This document shows, piece after piece, positions 37,601 through 48,700 of a stretch of DNA of 64,000 nucleotides; position 1 is the stretch's first letter; every line of letters starts with the position of its first letter. The DNA is from Ehretia macrophylla (Eukaryota > Streptophyta > Magnoliopsida > Boraginales > Ehretiaceae). The position numbers and the translations under genes are program-made. The stretch spans positions 77,578,325 through 77,642,324 of the forward strand of contig CM075764.1 in NCBI GenBank assembly GCA_037974665.1. Reading direction: 5' to 3'. The notes beneath the pieces were generated by a model that worked only from the letters and a program-made list of their open reading frames with translations, made no database searches and was not told the DNA's origin.

Positions 37601-39306
37601 CTGAAAAAGTGGCGTCATTATCTGTGGGGCAGTAAGTTTGAGATTTTCACCGATCATAAAAGTTTGAAGTACTTGTTTTCACAGAAGGAGTTGAATATGC
37701 GTCAACGGAGGTGGATGGAACTTCTTGGAGATTATAATTGTTCTATCAATTATTTGCCTGGGAAGACAAATGTTGTAGTAGATGCTCTTAGCTGTAAGGC
37801 GAGTATTGCTTGTTTGGCTGTTAAAAAGTGGGTGGTTCTTGGGGAAGTTAGTTATTGGAGACCAGAATTGACTCAGGTTGGGGTGATGTGTTCACATCTC
37901 CGTATTCACCTTTATTGCTGTCTTAGATTAGAGAAGCTCAGCAACTTGATGCAAAACTTCAGAAAATCAAGGATCAGATCACAGAAGATCAGTCTGACTT
38001 CAAATTACATGAAGATGGTATTCTTCGGTTTCGAAACGGGGTGTGTGTTCCTGATGAACCGGGTTTGAGGAAAGGTATTTTGGAGGAGGCTCATAATTCT
38101 AAGTTCATCATTCATCCCAGTGGAAACAAGATGTATCAGGATCTGAAACAACATTACTGGTAGAACAACATGAAAAGGGAGGTTGCTCAGTTTGTATCCA
38201 AATGTTTGACTTGTCAACGGGTGAAAGTAGAACATCAACGACCCGCAGGGTTACTTCAGCCGTTGGCAATACCAGAATGGAAGTGGGAATATATTCCGAT
38301 AGACTTCGTCACTAGTTTGCCTAGAACACCGAGAGGTAACGTTGCGGTTTGGGTTATTGTAGACAGTTTGACGAAGACAACTCATTTTATTCTGATGAGG
38401 ATGGGAGATAAGGTTGCAAAGTTGACATATCTTTATTTGGATCAGATTGTTAAACTTCACGGGATTCCATTTAGTATTGTCTCAAATCGAGATCCTCGGT
38501 TTACTTCTCGATTGTGGGAGAAACTTCAGGAAACTTTGGGTACTTCAGTACAACATATCATCCGCAGACTGACGGTCAGTCTGAGAGGACTATTCAGATT
38601 CTGGAGGATATGCTCAGGGCTTGTATTTTGGACTTTGGGAAGAATTAGAAACATCTACTACTTGTCGAGTTTGCCTATAACAATAGTTATCAAGCAACTA
38701 TTAGGATGACACATTTTGCAGCTCTTTACGGCCGTAAGTGCCGATCACCTTTGTATTGGGATGAAGTGGGGGAGATGAAGGCTATTGATCCGACTATCAT
38801 CTCAGAGCTTTTAGAGAAGATTGAGAATGTTCAGTTAATCAGGCAGAGAATGCTGACAGCACAAAGCAGATACAAGAGTTATGTTGATAAGCGTCGTCGG
38901 GACTTGGAGTTTGCGGTCGGAGATCGAGTTTTCTTGAAATTGTCTCCTCGTAAGGGATTTGCTCGTTATGGTAAATGTGGTAAGCTGAGTCCGAGGTTTG
39001 CAGGGCCGTTTGAGATTACCGGCAGGGTTGGCAAGTTGGCGAATTGGTTGGCTTTACTGGAGAACTTCTCTAATGTTCACGATGTCTTTCACATGTCTAA
39101 TTTATGGAAATATAATATTAATCCTTCTCATATTCTAGAGCTAGATCCGTTACAGCTTCGTGAAAATCTGACTTATGATGAGCGGCCGATTTGTATTCTA
39201 GATCAGATGGTAAGGGAGTTGAGATCAAAGAAGATTCCGATGGTCAAAGTGTTGTGAAAGCATCACGGGACTGAGGAAGCTACTTGGGAGAGGATAGATC
39301 AGATGT
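34682..39306 (+). pseudogene. Tekay gag-pol polyprotein, many stops and frameshifts
   Basis: Gag starts at ATG 34682, with the Retrotrans_gag region ('NKIEKIFDPLDYTDKMK', 'RRFVLGLRPEIQDAM'), Pro/Gln-rich linker, and a pair of zinc knuckles 'CAYCKRQGHLKADC' and 'CLGCGNNQHRARDC' (35725-35830). Protease 'LIDSGATHSFI' is near 36007-36040. RT carries '[19 protein letters not shown]' and catalytic '[10 protein letters not shown]' (37015-37050). RNase H has '[16 protein letters not shown]' (37453-37500). Integrase has 'CLTCQRVKVEHQRP' and the acidic residues in 'PIDFVTSL' and 'SNRDPRFTS'. The chromodomain-like end is at 39170-39300. Stops include 35087, 35540, 35900, 36185, 36473, 36840 and 38161; frameshifts near 36575, 37160, 37800-38060, 38545 and 38706. 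Several stops are TAG where Gln would be expected. Inactive. Confidence 0.92.
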
Positions 39307-39367
39307 AGCAGCAGTACCCAGATCTATTCCGTACAACAAGTAAGAATTTCGAGGACAAAATTTCTTT

Positions 39368-39380
39368 AAGGGTGGGAGAA
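39368..39380 (+). promoter_or_regulatory. Polypurine tract
   Basis: AAGGGTGGGAGAA directly before the 3' LTR, the priming site for plus-strand synthesis. The one T is a deviation from a pure purine run. Confidence 0.85.
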
Positions 39381-41715
39381 TGTGAAACCCCATATTTCAC
39401 CTTTGCATAAAATTGCGTGTTTTGACTTGTTTATGTGTTATATGAGTTAGAATGTGCTAATTCGGTGATTTATATTCCTATTACATGCTATGTGTGCATT
39501 CATGAAATTTTCATCGAAAACGGCATCATAAATTTTATCGTCGGTTTTTTAGAATAGTGTTTTGAACGCATGTCCGCTAAAATTTTTACACGGGTGTTTT
39601 AAACATCTTAAAACCTAGTCCTCATATATTAATAGACCCGTGTCTGTTTAAAACGGATTTCAAATCAGATTAGGAATTTTAAAAGTTTTTATACATTCTT
39701 TTACAAAAATTGAGTTTTTAACCGAGTCGGGTGTTAATGTATGCATATGAAAATTGTTGTCAACTAAAAATAAACTAATTAAAATAGTCTAAGTGTTGAA
39801 TGCATAAATGTGAGCAAAATAGTCAAGAAATACTAATTAAAAGACTAAAAAAACTAATTAAAAGACTAGAAAATCAACTTTGACTTTTTTATTTTTGTTG
39901 ACTTAGCCTATTTAGTTATCAACACACATTAAAAACAATGCAAACACACTCACAAAACACACACAAGGCCGAGAGGTTGAGGGAGAAAAAGAGAGAAGAA
40001 TTTCAAAGGGTTTCAAAGCAAATTTTCTTTAGAAAACTTAGTTTTAGGCCAAATCTTTTTAAACCGAGTTGGATTTCGCTTGTTGGGCACCTATTGTACG
40101 CATTTCTAGCTTTGTTTCGGATCAAAGATGAGAGAAAAATTCTAGATCTCAAAATGCTATTTTGTGTCAATTTCATATAATTTCATTTTTATCCGATGAA
40201 ACGTTAAATTGTTGTTAGATTATTGCTCAGTAGATGCCAAGGATCGTTTATGTGCGTTTATATAAGTTTTGAACTGTAGTAGCATGTATTTTTATTTTTC
40301 GGGTATTAAAGTTGAGTATTTGGCTTATTGTTGAATAATTGTTGTTGTAGTGGTTGGAATTGATTCATTATAGCTTCTAAAAGTTCGTTAATTGCGGGGT
40401 AGTAATGTTGTAATACCGAATTTTTGATTGGAATGTTGTAGCAAAATTCTGAAAAATTCAGCCAAGAGCATTGCCAAAATTAGGGTTGTCGGACTTGTTT
40501 TGGATGACTTTTGGTTGGTATTTAGTGGGGTTAATGTAGTTGCATGTGTGATTGAGTGATAGGAAGTGGTTTGGAGGTTATTGGTTAGTAGATTGTAAGT
40601 TATGACTGTTGGAAGTTTGTGTAGTCTTTCTTTAAATGTTGAAATGTTGTCTTTGGTTGTTTGAGTGGTTGAATCTTAGGTTGTTGTTGGTTAGATTCGG
40701 GTTTGGTTGTGTGGTTTAATGCATGTTAAGTTAGGTAGCTTACTTTATCATCCAACTTAGTTGTTAGTTGTTTACTTGATTAGTTGATGTTATGTTATTG
40801 AAATGATGTTAACTGATTGATTATTGATGATGTCGAGAGATAGGCAACTTACTTTTGTTGTCCTTCCGTAATGTGAATGTTTATTATTATTGTCATGAGT
40901 CTTGATAGTGTGTGCCACCTCTCGGGCAGCATTGGGTTGTCGGGTTGATAACAGCATGACTATCATAGACTAACCCCAGCTCGCATGGGTGGAGATGTCA
41001 TGGAGGGAGAGGCTAGATGAGGTACCTTGGGTGTGTGTTATGGGGAGTTATAAGAAGATGGTTAAGATCGTGATGGCGTATGGAGCTACACCAACTAGTG
41101 TATCCTTTCACAATTGAATGGTCATTTATGTGATTGAATTGAAAAGTTAATGCTTTCTAAAAGATCTATAGAATTCCTCACTGAGCTTGTTTTATATAAG
41201 CTCACTCTCATTCGTTATCTGCAAGCTGGTGTTACTGAATCGAATTACGAGTACGTGCCTCAGGAAGTTAAGAATGTGCCTTACGTGGACGAGTCTTATG
41301 TGCCGGAGTCGTTTCCATGAGTTTGTTTTAGTTTTTATAATTTGTTGTATTATATAACTTACTTAAAGATAAAGGCCTATAATATGCTAGTTTAGTAGTT
41401 TTTCTTTCGTACATGATTAGATTACTAGATCGGTTTATAATCTATTTTGCAAATGTATGATGTAGTCTATGTATGATGTTAGAACGGAGGCGTATAATTT
41501 ATGGATGAATGGATGAAAGAATGTTTAATATATGGAAATGGTTGCGTTGTATGTTGTTAACATGGTTGTGGAGTTGTTGTTGATCTTTGAAGTTGGTTGA
41601 ATGAAGTTATAAAGGGTTAGTTTAGAGCCCTGATGTCCATATTACTATCGTTTTACTTGCCAAAATTCTGTTGCGTCCTGACTGATCGTAGGTGGGGTCG
41701 AGTTGGGGCATTACA
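39381..41715 (+). repeat. Tekay 3' LTR
   Basis: 2335 bp, TG...CA, partner of 32060-34401. Confidence 0.93.
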
Positions 41716-41911
41716 ACGATCTTTGTGTTGTTAGAGTGCGGGGAAGAAGATGGGTTATTTTATTTTATTTTTAATGAAAGGGGTAATTTGGTCAATTATT
41801 ATAATTATTTTATCGTAAAATTAGTTTAAAAACAATAACAATCTCACTTCCGTGAAATTTGACGAATTATTTGACGGTAGAGGAGTCATATGCACTTTTT
41901 AATGACCAAAT

Positions 41912-41936
41912 GGGGGAGGGGAGGGGAGGGGAGGGG
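41912..41936 (+). repeat. G-quadruplex-type tract
   Basis: Five runs of four or five G separated by single A (G5 A G4 A G4 A G4 A G4). Single-base loops favour a very stable quadruplex. Confidence 0.85.
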
Positions 41937-43324
41937 TGAGGTGTGTCTGAAGGGGGTTTTTGGACCAAATGAGGGTCTTGTACACTTAGGTGTGACCACA
42001 ACAAGGTTTGGAACAATTCACCCTATTTTTTATAGCTTAAATCACAAGCAACAACATCAAACACATATTACGACATTTCACTATAATGCAAATTAATCTT
42101 CGTGATGGTTTTGCCCCCAATATATTGCTTCCTAAGTACACTTTTAAACTGACCACAAAAATGCAGAGTCACAACAAAACATAAATTAATGTAAAATAAA
42201 TACGGATGGCTCATATAAGCACATGAATATACATAGAACAACAACTACGTACATATATATACATGCATAAAAAACCACGTAAAAACATACATATAGCATA
42301 AAAGCAAAAACATTGATCAATACGGAGCAAATGTTGTTAACTTACTATAGCACGAATAATCATCAGATGGATCCATAATTTGTACAATCGCAACGATATT
42401 AATACGGGACTGCTACAGATTTGCACGATAGCAACAACATCAATACTAGATTGGCCTAATTAGAAAAACCCTAATCTAACTTCAGAAACCACCCTCTGAA
42501 TTAATTTTATCGAACACTTTATCAGAAATATTTTTTTAATATGTATGTGCCAGCCATGTGATGAAACCGTAAAACAATAGACGAATTATGCCATTTGAAT
42601 TAACGTTGTCCCATTAAACTAAATATAAAGACTAAAAAGTTTATTTTTAAATATCAAGGATTAAAGTGTGGAAATGGAAAAAACATTAAAGATCACATGC
42701 AGCATTTACTTCTTTTTTTGACAAAGAAATAGGTCACTTTGGTCAACTCTTACTTGCAGTTGGCTGTCCAGTGACCAAAAAAAAAAAAAAGAAGAAAAGT
42801 TTGTTGACCCCAACAAAAAAAGCAAAAAACAAAAAAATTAGAAAAAGAAAATTGACCAAAAGGCAAAAGAAGATGAACAAAAAAAAAATGGCGTAGCTGG
42901 CCCGGTCCATGTGGCATTCAGGCCCGCGGGCTTCAGAACCTACAGTAAAAAGGTCACTGAAAATGATACAAACTCGTATTAAGAAACAAATAAGAGTAAA
43001 CCAACACTACCTCACCTCTTCTTCTTCTTGAACTCTTTTCAGCCGCCGGTGTCGACCTCAGTTGAATTGCGCCGGCGACCATCAACCCAAAGGAAGTTTT
43101 AATTTGCAGGTAATAATTTCTTCTGATTATAATTGTTGTCCTCCATTTTTTTTTTTATATGTCCTCTACCTCTTGTTAATTCCTTATATACACAAAATAA
43201 GTAATTTACTTAGATTAGAAAATTTTAATTTACTCATTTTCTTTCATTTTTTGTTGAAGAAACTAACTATTTGCTACTTTTGCAATGCGGTATAAAAATG
43301 AATATCTGTTACTAGAGAGCAGTC

Positions 43325-43440
43325 GTGTGCACAAAGTTCCTCGGGGACGGCCGGACAACTTTGCGGTCTATCCAGGTCGGACTCTTGTTATACTCCGCGC
43401 ATAGCGGGTAGTAGCCAACATTCTTATTCTTATGATAGTG
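43325..43440 (+). repeat. SINE-like fragment
   Basis: Contains 'GTCGGACTCTTGTTATACTC' and 'CCGCGCATAGCGGG'. The second block resembles the conserved 3' part of AU/TS-type plant SINEs ('CCCCGCGCATAGCGGG'). The tRNA-related head was not recognised. Lies 200 bp upstream of the PPR start. Confidence 0.4.
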
Positions 43441-43623
43441 CACAAAATAGAATTTCCAAACTACAACCAATTTAAGGTATCATGGATTAACTGCAGATAT
43501 TTGCTATATTAGTATTTTCGTAAATGTTTTCTCGAACATTGGGATCAAATTGTTCATTTAAATATGTTATTGTTGTCAATAACAGCTCTTAGCGACTCAC
43601 TGATTGTTCTGAGAGAATAAGCT

Positions 43624-43644
43624 ATGACGGTTACTGATGAATGA
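43624..43644 (+). promoter_or_regulatory. Upstream ORF overlapping the PPR start codon
   Basis: ATG at 43624 (G at -3, a favourable context) opens a six-codon frame that stops at TGA 43642-43644, overlapping the PPR ATG (43641-43643) as ATGA. A second upstream ATG at 43637 opens another short out-of-frame ORF. The PPR ATG itself has T at -3 and A at +4, a weak context. Whether the transcript includes 43624 is unknown. Confidence 0.55.
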
Positions 43645-45746
43645 GGCCACCGCACTCAGTCATTCTTAGCTCGGTGCCTGCGTTGTCAAGAGTTGCGATA
43701 ACCCACTCTCAGGCTATCAAATCAGCACTAGTTGGGGACACATACGTGGCAAATAACATTGTAAACGGCTACATAAAATGCAGAGACTCAGGTGTTGCTC
43801 TCAAGCTGTTCCAAGAGATTCCCCACAAAGACACCGTCTCTTGGAACACCATGATCGCTGGGTATGTAAACTCTGGGAACTTCAAGTGCGCTTGGGTGTT
43901 CCTTAAGTTCATGAAGAAACATGGGATATTATTTGATGGCTACACTTTTGGAAGCATACTCAAAGGTGTTGCTTTTTATGGTTGTCTTTATGTGGGGCAA
44001 CAAGTGCATTCCGATATTCTAAAGATGGGTCATGAAGGAAATGTTTATTCTGGGAGTGCTCTTTTGGATATGTATGCGAAATGTGGTAGAGTTGAGGATG
44101 CAAGTAAAGTGTTTCATTACATGCCTGAGCGTAACTCGGTGTCATGGAATGCTTTAATTGCAGCTTACTCGGAGAAGGGTAGCCGTGACATATGCTTTGA
44201 GTTGCTAAAATGCATGGAGAGGGAAGGTTCGGTGCTTGATGATGGCACATTTGCTCCAATTTTGACATTGCTTGACGGCATTGAGTTTTACAAATTAACA
44301 ATGCAGGTCCATGCCAAAGTTGTGAAAGTTGGACTAGATTTTTACAATACAGTGTTCAATGCTTTAATTACTGCATATTCAGAATGTGGATGCAGTGACG
44401 ATGCAGAGAGAGTTTTTAGTAGTGGTAATCATAACTTAGATTTAGTTTCGTGGAATTCAATGCTTGCTGTGTATGTTGAACATGATCAAAGAATGCTTGC
44501 ATTTCAACTATTTGCAAAGATGGAAACACTGGGATGGGAACCAGATGTTTATACGTATACTAGTATTATAAGTGCTGTTTCTGAAGATGCACACCAAATT
44601 CTTGGGAGATCCTTGCATGCTTTGGTTATCAAGAGGGGGTTGGAGCAGTTAATACCAATATCTAATTCACTGATTGGCATGTATATGGAATTCAATGACA
44701 GCTGTATTGAGGATGTGGTTAAGATATTTCAGTGCATGGACTTTAAAGATCTTATCTCGTGGAATACAATCCTGACCGCATTGTCACAGAATGGTTTGAG
44801 TGAGAATGCCCTGAAGTTGTTTGGGCAAATGCATTCTGAATATTTGGAAGTCGATCATTATTCCTTTTCTGCTGCTCTTAGGTCTTGCTCAGATTTGGCA
44901 ACTCTCAAGTTGGGCCAACAGATTCATGTCTTGGCTCTAAAATCAGGATTTGAAACAAATGAATATGTAGCTGGTGCTTTGATATTTATGTACTCCAAGT
45001 GTGGGATCGTTGAAGATGCTTGGAAATCCTTTGAGGCGTCGCCTAGAGACAGTTCAGTCACTTGGAACTCGATTATGTTTGCATTTGCACAGCATGGTCA
45101 AGGCAAAGTTGCACTTGATCTCTTCTTGTTAATGGTGGAGAGAAAAGTGAAGCTGGATCATATCACTTTTGTTGCACTTTTAACAGCATGTAGTCACATT
45201 GGTTTGGTAGAAGAAGGTCAAAATATATTGAATTCTATGGAATCTGATTATGGGATTCCACCAAGGATGGAACATTATGCATGTGCAATTGATCTATTTG
45301 GGCGAGCTGGGCGCCTGGAGGAGGCAAAAAAGCTGATCAAAGAAATGCCATTTGAACCTGATGCAATGGTCTGGAAAACTTTTTTGGGTGCTTGTAGAAT
45401 GTGTGGAGATATTGAATTGGCTACTAAAGTTGCCGGCCATTTGCTTGAGTTGGAGCCTCGAGAGCACTGCACTTATATTCTTCTTTCTGATGTGTATGGA
45501 TATTTTAAGAATTGGAAAGAAATAGCTAGCTTGAAGAGGCTAATGAAGGATAGGGCGGTCAAGAAGGTACCTGGTTGGAGTTGGATAGAAATTAAAAATG
45601 AGGTTCACGCTTTTAATGCTGAAGATCATTCACATTCTCACTGTCAACAAATATACCAGTTATTGAGAGAATTAATGAATGAAATGAAAATTTCTGAGAA
45701 TCATACTAGATGCGATCTATCCGTTGTTGATCTGGAACCCATGTAA
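43641..45746 (+). CDS. Pentatricopeptide repeat protein, PLS class with E domain (At3g25970-like)
   Basis: Intronless 701-residue frame. Repeated P-, L- and S-type PPR units run from about residue 30 to 540, marked by 'DTVSWNTMIAGY' (64-75), 'NSVSWNALIAAY', 'DLVSWNSMLAVY', 'DLISWNTILTAL' and 'SSVTWNSIMFAF'. The E/E+ region begins after 'MEHYACAIDLFGRAGRLEEA' (543-562) and contains 'VWKTFLGACRMCGDIELA' and 'VPGWSWIEI' (about 643-651). There is no DYW domain. Text blocks such as 'FAPILTLLD', 'LRSCSDLATLKLGQQIH' and 'AFNAEDHS' closely match what I remember of Arabidopsis At3g25970. E-class PPR proteins bind specific organellar transcripts, usually to guide C-to-U editing with a DYW partner in mitochondria or plastids; the target here is unknown. 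The frame is intact, and it is the only full host gene in the window. The start is supported by the next ATG being 70 codons downstream. Confidence 0.93.
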   Translation: MRPPHSVILSSVPALSRVAITHSQAIKSALVGDTYVANNIVNGYIKCRDSGVALKLFQEIPHKDTVSWNTMIAGYVNSGNFKCAWVFLKFMKKHGILFDGYTFGSILKGVAFYGCLYVGQQVHSDILKMGHEGNVYSGSALLDMYAKCGRVEDASKVFHYMPERNSVSWNALIAAYSEKGSRDICFELLKCMEREGSVLDDGTFAPILTLLDGIEFYKLTMQVHAKVVKVGLDFYNTVFNALITAYSECGCSDDAERVFSSGNHNLDLVSWNSMLAVYVEHDQRMLAFQLFAKMETLGWEPDVYTYTSIISAVSEDAHQILGRSLHALVIKRGLEQLIPISNSLIGMYMEFNDSCIEDVVKIFQCMDFKDLISWNTILTALSQNGLSENALKLFGQMHSEYLEVDHYSFSAALRSCSDLATLKLGQQIHVLALKSGFETNEYVAGALIFMYSKCGIVEDAWKSFEASPRDSSVTWNSIMFAFAQHGQGKVALDLFLLMVERKVKLDHITFVALLTACSHIGLVEEGQNILNSMESDYGIPPRMEHYACAIDLFGRAGRLEEAKKLIKEMPFEPDAMVWKTFLGACRMCGDIELATKVAGHLLELEPREHCTYILLSDVYGYFKNWKEIASLKRLMKDRAVKKVPGWSWIEIKNEVHAFNAEDHSHSHCQQIYQLLRELMNEMKISENHTRCDLSVVDLEPM

Positions 45747-48700
45747 TGCAAGATGCTGATTATGCAATATAACCTGTCCGGCGTGGAGCTTCTCTTGATG
45801 CTTGGATTGTCGCAAATGTATTCTTCTGCAACACCTTGGCTAAAGAGGTTGGCATGGTATGTCAATGAGATTTGGTGCTGGAGTTGAGTATTCATGAGAA
45901 TTGAAGTGTTTCCCCTTATATTCGCAAGTTATTTAACACCTGACTGCCAAGTGGTATGCTAGATACTTGGAGAACAGACACAGGACAGAGATTAGAAATT
46001 TGGTTGCAATTTGGATAATTTGTTAGGCGTTTTAAATACTTTCATCATTCAAGCTGATCTACAGTAACTGCTTGTACAATCAGAATGTCTTCACATAACC
46101 ATTTCGTTTATGTGGGTAGAAACCATGCATTGAATTTAAGGAATACTGTAATTGTGAAAAATCAATAGAATCCAGTTATAGTTGTCCAGATTTTGCCTTA
46201 TGCTATTACATGTCAATTTTTATATCTTCCACTGGATTTGGTATCTCGTCAGGACTTTATCATGTCAAGCCCTTACATTTACATTTTCTGACAATCTCGA
46301 GGACATGGATTATCTCTTTGATGGTTTGCTTAATACAGCCCTAGGTACAGTTGAATAGTCTATTGCAGAGTTTGAAAAGCATGAAATCAACTTTCAATCT
46401 ACGAAACATTAATACTGAAAATATATGTAATAATATGAAACTGAAGAAAAATTGATCGTAGCCAAAAGGCTTAGTTTTACTTGAATAGCATTGCTATAGT
46501 CTCTGTAGATAGCATTCCTTCGTTATATTGGTCTAAAGAATATCAAGATGGTCCATCTTTTCTGTGGTTCCTCCTATATGAGTTCCAAGTATTCTTTGTG
46601 TGTGCTTCAAAGCAGCCCCCCTACCTCCCTCCCCCCCCCAACCCGGAAAAAAGAAAGAAAATAATGGCAGAAAGATCCATTAAATTTTGTTGCATGAACG
46701 CCATGCAGTCTTTCATTCCTTCTCCTCTCATAATATCCACCGGTTCAACACCCTTTGCCAGCTATTATTCTTACTCAGACCGGATAATGTTCTTACGCTT
46801 CTGATTGACAACTCCAGAGCTTCTACTTTGGATAATCCTTATCCATATTCTACTTTGGGTTCCTCAATGTTTGCCTAAACTATTTATTCCTCCTAACTTT
46901 GTGTTCTTAGTGTTGTTAATTCTTTCTTTTGTCTAAATCTGTCATATTGTGGAAATGGACATGTTGGCAGCAGCAATTTGTTAAGTTAAAACCAATGCTA
47001 AAGGTGTCTGCATCTTCTTAGTGCTTTTATTTATTTGTTTCGTCTAAATGTTTTGTCTGGTGGAAACAAACATGTTAGCAGCATTTTCTTGAGTTAAAAG
47101 CTATTTGAAAGGTGTCTGCATCTCGCATCTTTCCTTATTGATCATGATCATGGCCAACACAGAGTTGAATGCTCCTCTATCAGTGTGACAGTTAAACTCC
47201 ACACTTTAGATATGTTCATCTGCATATAGTCCTGAAATCTAACATATTAAATATGTTACCAAGATGGTTAGGGGTAGGCAAGTGCTAGCTACAGAACATA
47301 CTCCTTGGTGAATTTCATAGTACGAGCTGTCAAACTTTTAAGTCTTTGGGGGACGATTTTTATGTTACTGTCTGAGAAGATTAAGACATCCTTACAATTT
47401 TCAACATGATGCTTATTATCTGGTTTCAGTTGTATCCTCAGAGATTAGCAATATAATTTTGGAAAACTCAAAGAAAGAAAACATCAGGAGATTTTTAGGA
47501 AGATATTTTAGTTTATATAAAGTATTTCTCAAAGGCTTTTCTTTTCTAGTCTGCTGTCTGCAATTTAGAAATTGAGATTATAATCACAAAGCTAAATGAA
47601 GTAGAATGTATTGACAGCATATGTTGGAATTAGAGCGAAACCTCTAATCATAATTCTTCACTAAAGTAACCTTTTGCATCTTGAGTTAAGTTTATTTGGA
47701 GTACAGATTAATCAAATTACTCTGGTGGGAATAACATTACAAAGTGGTGATAAACAGTTCGTAAAGAAAAAATAGAACAAATAGATCTGATGATGGAGAC
47801 CAAAAAGGTATCTATTCATCGGGGTATATAACCATTATATAGACAGTTTTGACAATGGCTTAATTTCTTTAAAATGTTTTGGCCATAGGTATTTCTTTTC
47901 TTGTCACATATGGGAAACACAGAAAGTTGAACTAACCTGGAAATGGATGCCTGGAGACTGTAACAAAGGTTAATATGTGTTCCTAGCATTAAAATGAAAC
48001 AATCTGGAACTCACAAGTAATGCTCTTACATTAAATTGGGTTGGATATCCCTATGTAAACTTACGTGCTAGAAAATTATGATTAACTAGTAAGGTGCATG
48101 TTATAGAATAAGAGAGACAAGTCTTTAAATTTAATTACTTGGTAGAATATCGACAGAGATCTGGTTTGAGTTACTAGGATGTTTTTCTACATGTATCAGA
48201 TTGAGACAGTTTCCAATTTTTCAATTGCTGTGAGATACTTACAACTTGTTACGTTTTGCTTATGTTTATATAGTGCAAGACATATACATATTTTATGGAA
48301 GTGGAAACATGTTAACAAATTGTTTGCATACTTTATGGTACTCTTCTGTTAAGGGTTATTGCTAAGCATTTATCACATTCTATATGATTTTATGTTGAAT
48401 TTGACCTTTGCCGGACCCTGATTACCTCTTACATAACATAATTCTGAAGTGATGTGGTAAAATCCAACATTGATGCTTTTATGCTTTTAGTCACTGCTTT
48501 CCGGTAAATCTTCTCTGTTTAAACTGTTATTCTCTTCTGATCCTTGGAAAATTAAATTACAAGAAGATAGAGTAGGATAGTCATTGTTTGGATCTTTTTG
48601 TTCTTCACATTTGTGTCATGAAAAATCTCCGGTGTATGGAAGAGGCCATGAAGACTTTAGTGCTTCCCTGCAAGACGTTTCCTTAAATTTGTGCTTGTTT

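Larger units (their letters stand above)
32060..41715 (+). mobile_element. Full-length Ty3/Gypsy element, Tekay-like chromovirus
   Basis: Two 2.3-kb LTRs (32060-34401, 39381-41715) begin TGTGAAACCCC and end TTACA. ACGAT flanks both sides (32055-32059 and 41716-41720), a perfect 5-bp target duplication. A primer binding site follows the left LTR and a purine tract precedes the right LTR. The interior encodes gag, protease, RT, RNase H, integrase and a C-terminal chromodomain-like segment. Total 9.66 kb. In a 180-bp sample (33481-33660 against 40793-40972) I counted 8 differences between LTRs, so the insertion is not recent. Confidence 0.93.
41721..43623. other. Region between Tekay and the PPR gene
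   Basis: Holds the G-rich tract at 41912-41936 and a SINE-like scrap near 43325-43440. The part from about 43010 on (CTTCTTCTTCTTG, then 'CAG|GTAATAATTT' at about 43110) is a plausible 5' UTR with a leader intron for the PPR gene, not proven. Otherwise nothing recognised. Confidence 0.4.

Noticed and set aside
34682-39306. Considered as an endogenous pararetrovirus
   Set aside because: Flanking LTRs, PBS, PPT, 5-bp target duplication and an integrase mark it as a Gypsy retrotransposon; no movement or coat protein region seen.
43960-44301. 113-codon frame on the minus strand inside the PPR gene
   Set aside because: Antisense shadow of the PPR coding sequence.
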